This document shows, one piece after another, positions 1-5,423 of a stretch of 5,442 nucleotides of DNA. How positions within the stretch are numbered: the stretch's first letter is position 1; the number at the start of each line of letters is the position of its first letter. A program made the translations under genes and the position numbers. Where the stretch lies: the NCBI GenBank assembly GCA_905372135.1, contig CAJPNS010000108.1:1-5442 (forward strand), read 5' to 3'. Below the pieces are notes generated by a model. It worked only from the letters and a program-made list of their open reading frames with translations. It made no database searches and was not told the DNA's origin. The DNA is from Porphyromonadaceae bacterium. GTDB taxonomy: Bacteria; Bacteroidota; Bacteroidia; Bacteroidales; Paludibacteraceae.

Positions 1-151
1 TGTCGAAGAGATACGGGTAGACCTCAAGCCTGTCGAGAGCGTAGGTAAGGGCGTGCCGTTCTCCATAAAGACCACCGAGACACTCCACCGCAACGACAAG
101 CTCTATAAAATGGAACTCCAAGAGCACCGCAGAGAACGCGGCTCGTTTTAG
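1..151 (+). CDS. 3' end of an unrecognised protein gene (partial)
   Basis: An open frame runs in from the left edge (first complete codon at position 2) and stops at TAG 149-151, giving 49 residues. The peptide begins VEEIRVDLKPVESVGKGVPF and ends in a very basic, charged tail, HRRERGSF. It uses the GAC, TCG, CGC and CTC codons that also dominate the genes to its right, which supports real coding in the host's own style. I do not recognise the family. There are no membrane segments or cysteine motifs in this part. It is read in the same direction as the outer-membrane gene, but 220 bp and a hairpin separate them, so they are probably not one operon. Confidence 0.6.
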   Translation, partial: VEEIRVDLKPVESVGKGVPFSIKTTETLHRNDKLYKMELQEHRRERGSF

Positions 152-174
152 TTGCGATAACTTGCTTGTTTTAA

Positions 175-244
175 GCCGTAAAAAATGATTTGTTTGTAAG
201 AATCTATTTATAAAGTTTCTTACAAACATTGCTGTTTTTTCGGC
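175..244. terminator. Composite stem-loop, probable (bidirectional) terminator
   Basis: A perfect 12-bp inverted repeat (TGTTTGTAAGAA at 191-202, TTCTTACAAACA at 217-228) surrounds a 14-nt loop. An outer layer also pairs: GCCG at 175-178 plus A6 at 180-185 match T6 at 235-240 plus CGGC at 241-244, with one unpaired T at 179. T6 follows the inner stem on the plus strand and A6 precedes it, so termination could work for either direction. It lies 24 bp after the upstream stop codon and before the next gene's promoter region, where a terminator is expected. The inner stem is AT-rich, so strength is uncertain. Confidence 0.6.
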
Positions 245-346
245 GTAACGTGCTTTTCTCCACATTCAAAAAAAATGCCCCGCACTCGTAAAAAAACATA
301 TTATAAGTTTAAACTACGACAATTTTATCGTGTCTTTAACTTATCG

Positions 347-354
347 TAAATTTC
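347..354 (+). promoter_or_regulatory. Weak candidate -7 element for the outer-membrane gene
   Basis: TAAATTTC differs from the Bacteroidota -7 consensus TAnnTTTG only in the last base and lies 17 bp before the ATG at 372. An alternative, TATTTTG at 362-368, is one base short and would give an almost leaderless transcript. No clear TTTG -33 element is visible. A 10-bp palindrome, AGTTTAAACT, occurs upstream at 306-315. Confidence 0.2.
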
Positions 355-371
355 GAAAAAGTATTTTGTAA

Positions 372-2821
372 ATGAAAAGAATCTATTTATTGCTCTCTCT
401 GCTGATGACTGTAAGCCTTGTCAGCGGGCAGACTACACTCAGCGGCATCGTCGTCGACGCCTCGTCGCGCAAACCTATCGAATTTGTATCCGTCTCCGTC
501 AAGGGCAACCATAGCAGTTTCTTCGACGGCAATACCACCGATGCCAACGACGCTATTCCGTGGCAGGACTACCCGCCGATACGTTCATCGTAACCCTATC
601 GGCTAACGATTATATCGAGTATTCGAAGATACTTGTCGGCGACGGATCAGCCGAAGTCGTTACTCTCGACTTCGAACTTACGGCTAAGGCTACCTCCTTG
701 GGCGAAGTATCGGTCGAAGCCGCCAAGTCGCAGATGCGTTTCGAGCTCGACAAGAAGATTTTCGATGTCGCGGCAAGTGCCATCTCTGCCGGTGCTTCGG
801 CAAGCGATATACTTCAAAACATCCCTTCGGTAGAGATTTCTGCCGACGGAGCTATTTCGCTGCGTGGGTCTGAAAGTGTAGAGATTTGGCTCAACGGACG
901 TCCCGCAGGGCTTACTGCCGAAAACCGCTCGCAGATTCTCGAGCAATTCCCTGCCGAGTCTATCGAACGTATCGAGATTATCACCAATCCATCGTCGAAA
1001 TATAGCCCCGAAGGGACAGCCGGCATTATCAACATCGTACTCCGACAGGGACGTAAGGCGGGCTACTACGGTTCGCTCCAAGCGAGCCTCAACAACAAGC
1101 TCGGATACAACCTGAGTGCCAATATCAACTACAGTAGCAATAAGTTAGACCTTTTCGCCTCTATCGGATACGGTCGACGCGTAAGAAATTCGACCCATAT
1201 CATCGACCGCAGCTCTTTGGCAGGCGATTCGGTCGTAGGCAACCTCAAGTCGGAGCAGAAAACATACGGCAACGAATATGGCCTGTTTACTCGTATTGGC
1301 GGTGTTTATCATCTTACTGCAAAAGACGATATTTCGCTTTCGGCTTTCGGTATGTTTGGGCGGCAAAACGATAGCACTACCGTAGGGCAACGCTCCGATA
1401 TCGGTACACGTTTCGAGAGCCGACGTCTCACAGGCGAAAACAGCAAACGCAACGGCGGTAATATCTCTCTCGGTTATCGACACCTATTCAGCGACAAATC
1501 GGATATCGACATCTCTGCCGACTACAATCAGTGGGACGCCGACGGTACCACAAATTTCGCCGAAAATAGAGGCTATTACATCGATATGGACAATACTGTC
1601 GACTCTGTTTCGACTATCTACGAGCGGCAAAAAATTGGTCTAACAAACCGAACTATCTCATTTAAAGCCGACTACACCAATAAATTCAGCGAATTGCATC
1701 GTATCGAGGCGGGGGTGAGCGGATACTCAAATATCGAAAAAGCTCCATCGGATATTTTCTCGGGAACATCTCCCGACAATATGACACTCAACACTCTACT
1801 TAGCAACGAATACTCGTATATTCGTTCCGTTGCTGCCGTTTATTTTAATTATGCAGGAAAATGGAGAAACTTCAACTATCAGGCCGGCTTGCGTGGAGAG
1901 TATACTCATACTTCTATGATGGCCACAGACTACGCTCTTACCGAAAAGTACTATTACGACCTCTTTCCGTCGTTTTTCATAAACTACAATTGGTTTAAAA
2001 CGAATCAATTGCAGCTCAACTACACCCGACGCATTTCGCGTCCGAACGGTTGGCAGCTGAATCCATTCAAAAACATAAGCGACTCGAAAAACATACGTTT
2101 CGGCAATCCCGACCTCGACCCCGAATACTCCAACTCTTTCGAACTCAACTACATTAAGACTCTCGGAAAGCACTCCGTATCGGTATCGGGCTATTTCCGC
2201 AATACCGACAATGTGATTCAACGTATATCGTACCTATATTCAGACATAATGTACAACACGAGCGACAATATCACGTCGTCGATATCTTCGGGTACGGAGA
2301 TTGTGGTAAAAAACACCATAGCTAAGTTTCTGAATATCACCACTACGGGTAACGTATACTATTATTACCTCAACGGATTCGATTACCTTGTGCCTTCGGT
2401 CGGTTACCATGTCGTAGGCGCTTCGCAGAGTAGCGTCTCTTGGAATATTCGTATGATGGCTCAAGCCATTCTGCCTTACGGATTTACGATGCAGCTCAAC
2501 GGAGGGTACAATGCTCCGCGTGTAGTTTCGCAGGGCAATATGTCTGGTAGTTTCTCGATGGATATGGGTGTTCGTAAGTCTCTGGGCGACTTTACTTTTA
2601 TGCTAAACGTCAGAGATATCTTCAATTCGCGACAGCACCTCGTTACCAAGACGGGCGATAATTTCAGACAGCAATCTATTATGAGGCGAAGCAATCGCGA
2701 GATTACTCTGTCGGTAACTTATGCTTTTGGTAATATGAAGCAAAACACAAATAAACGTCGTCAGAACACTTCCGACACTAACGAGGGCGACTACCAGATT
2801 CTCGATTCGGGTATGTATTGA
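372..2821 (+). pseudogene. Outer-membrane beta-barrel / TonB-receptor-like protein, frameshifted
   Basis: Two overlapping plus-strand frames (372-593, and 560-2821 if read from a GTG) join into one 816-residue protein if a single G is restored at about 549, turning AAC-GAC-GCT into AAC-GGA-CGC (DANGRYSVAGLP). The restored protein has a signal peptide (1 to about 19, ending VSG), a carboxypeptidase-regulatory-like beta domain (about 22-105), a TonB plug-like region (about 146-225, with DILQNIPSVE and SIERIEIITNPSSKYSPEGTAGIINI), then a long aromatic-rich barrel to about 790. A polar tail, NTNKRRQNTSDTNEGD, follows the last strand (SVTYAFGN). This matches the Bacteroidota outer membrane beta-barrel family related to TonB-dependent receptors. 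The substrate is unknown. As read, the long frame lacks the signal peptide and half of the first domain, so it should not reach the outer membrane. A genuine mutation or a sequencing error are both possible. No homopolymer explains slippage. Confidence 0.85.
549..551 (+). other. Site of the single-base deletion frameshift
   Basis: Frame 0 is homologous to the family up to residue 59 (FFDGNTTDAN), and frame 2 is family-like from RYSVAGLPADTF onward. The switch falls at CCAACGACGCT, where one extra G gives the standard TDANGRYSV turn. The restored length from 372 to 2821 is an exact multiple of three. Confidence 0.8.
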
Positions 2822-2870
2822 TGTCGTTTCGTCGTTGGTGGCCGACTGCCGATAAGTCCGATATTTTTTG

Positions 2871-2878
2871 TACTTTTG
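2871..2878 (+). promoter_or_regulatory. Bacteroidota -7 promoter element for the HD gene and holB
   Basis: TACTTTTG matches TAnnTTTG perfectly and is followed by CC, 25 bp before the ATG at 2904. This spacing leaves a leader of about 20 nt. No TTTG -33 element is seen at the usual 19-21 bp spacing. It is the only good promoter seen upstream of the HD-domain gene and probably also drives holB, which follows closely. Confidence 0.55.
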
Positions 2879-2903
2879 CCGCGCGAAGCAATAGATTTCA
2901 CCG

Positions 2904-3437
2904 ATGAATTACCAAGCTATAATAGACAAGTATTACCCTGTCGATACGGCTATTTATCGTCTGCTTATGTCGCATAGTCGTTCGGTAGCCGATAAGTCGA
3001 TATCCATCGTCCGTCGACACGGTTTCGATGTCGATATTGCTTTCGTCGAAGAGGCTGCTATGCTCCACGACATTGGTATTCTATTCACCGATGCACCTGT
3101 AATCGAATGCTTTGGCTCGCATCGATATATCGAGCATGGCTATCTTGGTGCCGATATTGTTCGCCGGGAGGGATATCCGTTACATGCTCTTGTTTGTGAG
3201 CGACATACGGGTACAGGTCTATCGACCGACGAGATTATACGTCGTCGTCTTCCTTTGCCTCACCGCGATATGCGCCCCATCTCGCTCGAGGAGCAGATTA
3301 TATGCTATGCCGACCTTTTCTTTTCGAAGACGCGTCTCGGAGTGGAGGCTCCTATCGATAAGATAAGGCATAAAGTTGCTGCTTTGGGCGACGAATCGTT
3401 GGCTACGTTCGAACGTTGGGTTTCTATCTTTGAGTAA
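2904..3437 (+). CDS. HD-domain phosphohydrolase (HDIG-type)
   Basis: This 177-residue soluble protein has the ligands of the HD metal-dependent phosphohydrolase superfamily in order: H24 (SHS), H55-D56 (AAMLHDIGI), H78, H101 (ERHTGTG) and D137 (ICYADLFFSK). The HDIG tetrad is exact. Members hydrolyse phosphomonoesters or phosphodiesters, often of nucleotides, at a mono- or di-metal centre. The substrate here cannot be told from sequence. There is no signal peptide, membrane helix or fused signalling domain, so it is a cytoplasmic stand-alone HD protein of usual length. The ATG start is supported by the promoter placed 25 bp upstream and by homology-like sequence from the first residues. It lies 21 bp before holB in the same direction, suggesting co-transcription. 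A role linked to replication is not implied. Confidence 0.85.
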   Translation: MNYQAIIDKYYPVDTAIYRLLMSHSRSVADKSISIVRRHGFDVDIAFVEEAAMLHDIGILFTDAPVIECFGSHRYIEHGYLGADIVRREGYPLHALVCERHTGTGLSTDEIIRRRLPLPHRDMRPISLEEQIICYADLFFSKTRLGVEAPIDKIRHKVAALGDESLATFERWVSIFE

Positions 3438-3458
3438 ATATATAAGGGTGAATGAGAT

Positions 3459-4595
3459 ATGTTATTTCGTGATGTTATAGGGCAAGACGATATTAAGGCT
3501 CGGCTCATACGCAGTGTCGACGAGGGGCGGGTAGCTCACGCTCAACTATTTTACGGTATCGAAGGCGTTGGATGTCTGCCGATGGCTTTGGCTTATGCTC
3601 AATACCTCTCGTGCGAGCATCGCACCAGCGGCGATTCTTGCGGACAATGTGCGTCGTGCAGGCAGTATGCCAAGCTATCTCATCCCGACCTTCATCTTGT
3701 CTTTCCTATTGTTAATAAAAAATCTTCCGGCGACGATGGCTCTATTTGCAATGATTTTCTACCGCTTTTTAGAGACGCCGTGCTCAGCAATCCTTATCTG
3801 TCGTTCGAAGATTGGCAAGAGGCTTTGGGCGACGACAAGAAACCTGTCATATATACTCGCGAGGGCGACGAAATCATACGAAAACTAAATCTGAAGTCGT
3901 TCGAGTCGCCTTATAAGGTGATGATTATTTGGTGTGCCGAGCAGATGCACGAAGCCTGTGCAAACAAGGTGCTCAAAATACTCGAAGAGCCTCAGGGTCA
4001 GACTCTTTTCATTCTTATTTCAGACAATATCGAAGATATCATTGCTACCATACGTTCACGCGTACAGCAGGTATTTTTCCCTCCCATAGAGCCTCCGTAT
4101 CTGAGCGACTACCTCCGTCGATGTGGTGTCGCCGACGACTCTATCGATTTCTTTATTCGCAATTCGCGAGGCAGTATCAACGAGCTTTCCAATCAGATTT
4201 CTCAGAGCGATACGCGTCGGCAATACTTTCGTATGTTCACCGATTTGATGCGTAGCTGCTGGAACCTCAACGAAGAGACTTTCTCCGAACATTGGAAGCC
4301 ACTCCTCAACCAATTTGTAGCTCTGGGACGTACGGGTCAGTTGTCTTTCTTGCAATACGCACAGCGACAGCTACGCGAGAACTTCGTGTACAATCTCTCC
4401 GCCGATAGTCTGGTGTATCTCAGTAGCGAGGAACTCGATTTTGCTCATAAGTTTGCCCGTTTCGTCAACGAAAACAATATCGAAGAACTTGCCGATGAGT
4501 TTGCTATTGCCGAGTCGCACATCGACCGCAACACGAAAGACCAATACGTCTTCCTCGACCTTATGCTCTCCGTCCATCGTCTCCTACGAGCCTGA
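3459..4595 (+). CDS. holB: DNA polymerase III subunit delta' (clamp loader)
   Basis: This 378-residue AAA+ protein starts in the classic way (FRDVIGQDDIKARLIRS, then AHAQLFYGIEGVG). A four-cysteine zinc site follows, C52 with C61-G-Q-C64-A-S-C67, and then HPDLH. The later signature runs KVMIIWCAEQMHEACANKVLKILEEP (about 153-178), with the sensor-like TIRSR at 197-201. These are hallmarks of the delta'/gamma clamp-loader family, which opens the beta sliding clamp and loads it at primed DNA. The P-loop is degenerate (GIEGVGCLPMA, no GKT/S), as expected for delta', which does not hydrolyse ATP, and this argues against gamma/tau. The C-terminal half (about 250-378) is helical and less conserved, consistent with the oligomerisation collar. 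It follows the HD gene by 21 bp. A weak purine stretch (AAGGGTG) lies upstream of the ATG. Confidence 0.92.
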   Translation: MLFRDVIGQDDIKARLIRSVDEGRVAHAQLFYGIEGVGCLPMALAYAQYLSCEHRTSGDSCGQCASCRQYAKLSHPDLHLVFPIVNKKSSGDDGSICNDFLPLFRDAVLSNPYLSFEDWQEALGDDKKPVIYTREGDEIIRKLNLKSFESPYKVMIIWCAEQMHEACANKVLKILEEPQGQTLFILISDNIEDIIATIRSRVQQVFFPPIEPPYLSDYLRRCGVADDSIDFFIRNSRGSINELSNQISQSDTRRQYFRMFTDLMRSCWNLNEETFSEHWKPLLNQFVALGRTGQLSFLQYAQRQLRENFVYNLSADSLVYLSSEELDFAHKFARFVNENNIEELADEFAIAESHIDRNTKDQYVFLDLMLSVHRLLRA

Positions 4596-4640
4596 CAGAT
4601 AGAGACATAATCCTTGAATACGGATAAACAACGATACTGC

Positions 4641-4666
4641 TCTCCGATAAAAATTTATTAGGGAGA
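4641..4666 (+). terminator. Weak imperfect hairpin downstream of holB
   Basis: TCTCC at 4641-4645 can pair with GGAGA at 4662-4666, and ATAAA with TTTAT inside, with a small internal loop. No T-tract follows, so it is at best a weak or factor-assisted terminator for holB. The rest of 4596-4722 holds no gene that I can see. Confidence 0.2.
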
Positions 4667-4722
4667 AATCGGGGCTGACTTCTTTGCTATAGACGAACAC
4701 CTTTTTGCATCAATTTCCCCAT

Positions 4723-4754
4723 AAAAAATGCTCCCTGTTGATGTACAAGGAGCA
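4723..4754 (-). terminator. Intrinsic terminator of the tracrRNA
   Basis: On the minus strand TGCTCCTTG (4754-4746) pairs with CAGGGAGCA (4737-4729), nine pairs including one G-U, around an 8-nt loop. Six U follow (4728-4723). This is a textbook rho-independent terminator and fixes the 3' end of the RNA. Confidence 0.9.
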
Positions 4755-4784
4755 AAACAAAAGTTTTCACTACGGAATAATCCT

Positions 4785-4808
4785 TATTGTGAATTGCTCA
4801 AAAATTTG
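4785..4808 (-). other. tracrRNA anti-repeat
   Basis: The plus strand here reads ATTGTGAATTGCTCAA followed by AAATTTGT. This is like the first half of a Bacteroidota II-C CRISPR repeat, so the minus-strand RNA is its anti-repeat. It predicts that the missing array has repeats beginning with about (G/A)TTGTGAATTGCT. Resemblance may extend to 4821, which would place the promoter inside repeat-derived DNA. Confidence 0.7.
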
Positions 4809-4813
4809 TAATG

Positions 4814-4821
4814 CAAAGGTA
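4814..4821 (-). promoter_or_regulatory. -7 element of the tracrRNA promoter
   Basis: On the minus strand TACCTTTG is a perfect TAnnTTTG. Transcription would begin about 5-8 nt downstream, near 4808, placing the whole anti-repeat in the RNA. Confidence 0.65.
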
Positions 4822-4841
4822 CAATATTTTTCCCAATCAAC

Positions 4842-4881
4842 AAAAAAGTCTCACTATATTTGCTTTTAAATAGTGAGACTT
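4842..4881 (-). terminator. Strong intrinsic terminator, minus strand
   Basis: AAGTCTCACTAT (4846-4857) and ATAGTGAGACTT (4870-4881) are perfect 12-bp inverted repeats around a 12-nt loop. On the minus strand the stem runs into six T in total (4847-4842). On the plus strand it is followed by AAAAT, so it serves minus-strand transcription. It separates the upstream promoter from the tracrRNA promoter. Confidence 0.75.
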
Positions 4882-4909
4882 AAAATAGCAATTTCAAAAT
4901 TCACTAATG

Positions 4910-4923
4910 AGATAAATTTATCT
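4910..4923. repeat. 14-bp perfect palindrome AGATAAATTTATCT
   Basis: The sequence equals its own reverse complement. It overlaps a plus-strand TATCTTTG element (4919-4926) and could be an operator or simply AT-rich chance. Confidence 0.35.
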
Positions 4924-4926
4924 TTG
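4919..4926 (+). promoter_or_regulatory. Candidate plus-strand -7 element
   Basis: TATCTTTG followed by CGCC is a perfect TAnnTTTG and has the look of a Bacteroidota housekeeping promoter. No gene starts soon after it. Transcription would run about 215 nt to the cas9 ATG, giving an alternative long cas9 leader. Confidence 0.35.
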
Positions 4927-4934
4927 CGCCTCTA

Positions 4935-4963
4935 ATGTGAGCTCACATATTCCCTTTATGTGA
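4935..4963. promoter_or_regulatory. Operator-like ATGTGA/TCACAT cluster
   Basis: ATGTGAGCTCACAT (4935-4948) is a perfect 14-bp palindrome. A third half-site, ATGTGA (4958-4963), follows 9 bp later in the same orientation as the first. The cluster lies directly beside the paired -7 elements at 4964-4979, where a repressor or activator would be well placed. The bound protein is unknown. Confidence 0.4.
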
Positions 4964-4979
4964 TATTTTTGCAAAAGTA
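4964..4979. promoter_or_regulatory. Back-to-back divergent -7 elements
   Basis: TATTTTTG on the plus strand (4964-4971) abuts TACTTTTG on the minus strand (4979-4972), centred on the palindrome TTTTGCAAAA. Both match TAnnTTTG. The minus element would drive the candidate small RNA, and the plus element would drive an alternative cas9 transcript. Because they abut, RNA polymerase could use only one at a time. Confidence 0.4.
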
Positions 4980-5114
4980 ATATATTTTTTTTGACACATA
5001 GATTATTTTATTTAAAATTTTTATCCTATTGCTTCATTTGTAATATCATAATACTAATAACAACCCCATTATAAATATATTTACAGAAACATATGCTATT
5101 CGAAGACTTATTTG
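4980..5114. other. AT-rich spacer upstream of cas9, nothing recognised
   Basis: This stretch is very AT-rich and has no ORF, strong hairpin or clear promoter. One 9-nt word, ATTTGTAAT (5036-5044), is shared with the anti-repeat block at 4804-4812, preceded in both by ATTGCT. This could be a degraded repeat fragment or chance. Confidence 0.4.
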
Positions 5115-5122
5115 TATTTTTG
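5115..5122 (+). promoter_or_regulatory. -7 element of the cas9 promoter
   Basis: TATTTTTG is a perfect TAnnTTTG ending 19 bp before the cas9 ATG, leaving an AT-rich leader of roughly 12-15 nt with no Shine-Dalgarno site. No TTTG is found at the normal -33 spacing; a TTTG directly abuts it at 5111-5114. Confidence 0.6.
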
Positions 5123-5141
5123 CAGCTAAAATAGTTTTTTT

Positions 5142-5423
5142 ATGAAAAAAATTTTAGGACTCGACTTGGGCACAAACAGTATCGGCTGGGCTTATGTAAA
5201 ACAAGCTCAAAATGACTCGGAAAAATCAGAAATCGTAGAATTGGGCGTAAGAGTAAACCCTCTTACAGTAGACGAAAAGACAAATTTTGAAAAAGGTAAA
5301 CCAATCTCTACCAATGCCGATAGAACACTAAAACGAGGAGCCAGACGCAACCTACAACGCTACAAACTTCGTAGGCAAGAGCTAATAGCGTTACTAAAAG
5401 AGTATCAAGTGATTTCTGACTAA
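5142..5423 (+). CDS. cas9: Cas9 (type II-C) N-terminus, broken after 93 codons
   Basis: The peptide opens with the RuvC-I motif KILGLDLGTNSIGWA (catalytic Asp8) and continues ELGVRVNPLTVDEKTNFEKGKPISTNADRTLKRGARRNLQRYKLRRQEL. This includes the arginine-rich bridge helix (about 58-82), which contacts guide RNA. It closely resembles Bacteroides II-C Cas9, the RNA-guided DNA endonuclease. Full-length relatives have about 1,400 residues, but here TAA at 5421-5423 ends the frame after KEYQVISD. The rest of RuvC, the recognition lobe, HNH and the PAM-interacting domain are absent from the window, so this product cannot cut DNA. The stop lies inside a hairpin that reaches the last base, so misassembly or insertion is as likely as a real nonsense codon. 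Its A-rich codons (AAA, ACA, AGA) differ from the neighbours, consistent with horizontal acquisition. The start is the ATG directly before the RuvC motif. Confidence 0.9.
   Translation: MKKILGLDLGTNSIGWAYVKQAQNDSEKSEIVELGVRVNPLTVDEKTNFEKGKPISTNADRTLKRGARRNLQRYKLRRQELIALLKEYQVISD

Larger units (their letters stand above)
4723..4808 (-). ncRNA. tracrRNA of a type II-C CRISPR-Cas9 system
   Basis: Read on the minus strand, this stretch has every expected part in order. A -7 element lies just upstream (TACCTTTG, 4821-4814). The 5' portion is an anti-repeat (TTGAGCAATTCACAAT, 4800-4785 and a little 5' of it). A nexus-like hairpin is centred on AAGGATTATTCC (4785-4774), then GTAGTGAAAAC and a strong intrinsic terminator. 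The complement of the anti-repeat, ATTGTGAATTGCTCAA, resembles the start of long Bacteroidota II-C repeats (GTTGTGAATTGCTTTC-like, from memory). It would base-pair with pre-crRNA repeats and be bound by Cas9. The estimated length is about 85 nt; the 5' end is inferred from promoter spacing. It is divergent from cas9 and convergent with holB. The array that would confirm the pairing is not in the window. Confidence 0.85.
4842..4966 (-). ncRNA. Candidate second small RNA upstream of the tracrRNA
   Basis: On the minus strand a perfect -7 element (TACTTTTG, 4979-4972) is followed about 90 nt later by a strong terminator hairpin (4881-4846) with a U-tract ending at 4842. This defines a transcript of about 125 nt. 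It has no credible ORF; its one ATG is followed at once by TGA. The RNA would contain two self-complementary 14-mers (4948-4935 and 4923-4910) and could fold extensively. I recognise no RNA family. Possibilities are a Cas9-associated regulatory RNA, the 5' part of a long tracrRNA form if the terminator leaks, or no function. The part from 4860 to 4925 has short repeat-like stretches (ATTTGCTTTTAAATAGT, TTTCAAAATT), which is suggestive only. Confidence 0.35.

Noticed and set aside
647..1081. Minus-strand open frame of 144 codons opposite the outer-membrane gene
   Set aside because: The plus strand here encodes the conserved plug region; the minus peptide has no domain-like pattern and is an antisense shadow.
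1796..2221. Minus-strand open frame of 141 codons
   Set aside because: It lies wholly inside the barrel-coding region and has no start context or recognisable motifs.
3569..3580. Missing GKT/S in the holB P-loop seen as a defect
   Set aside because: Delta' subunits are naturally degenerate at Walker A and do not need to hydrolyse ATP.
4785..4821. CRISPR array
   Set aside because: There is only one repeat-like unit with no regularly spaced second copy; anti-repeat orientation with nexus and terminator fits tracrRNA instead.
4935..4948. CRP-type binding site
   Set aside because: The half-sites are 2 bp apart, not the 6 bp of TGTGA-N6-TCACA; kept only as an unassigned palindrome.
5028..5053. 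Second anti-repeat upstream of cas9 (ATTGCT then ATTTGTAAT)
   Set aside because: Only two short AT-rich words are shared with the tracrRNA block and no promoter or terminator accompanies them; it may be chance.
5142..5423. A stand-alone 93-residue mini-Cas9 or RuvC-bridge-helix protein
   Set aside because: The sequence is a direct match to the start of a full-length Cas9 and stops abruptly at a hairpin at the window edge; truncation or artefact is simpler.
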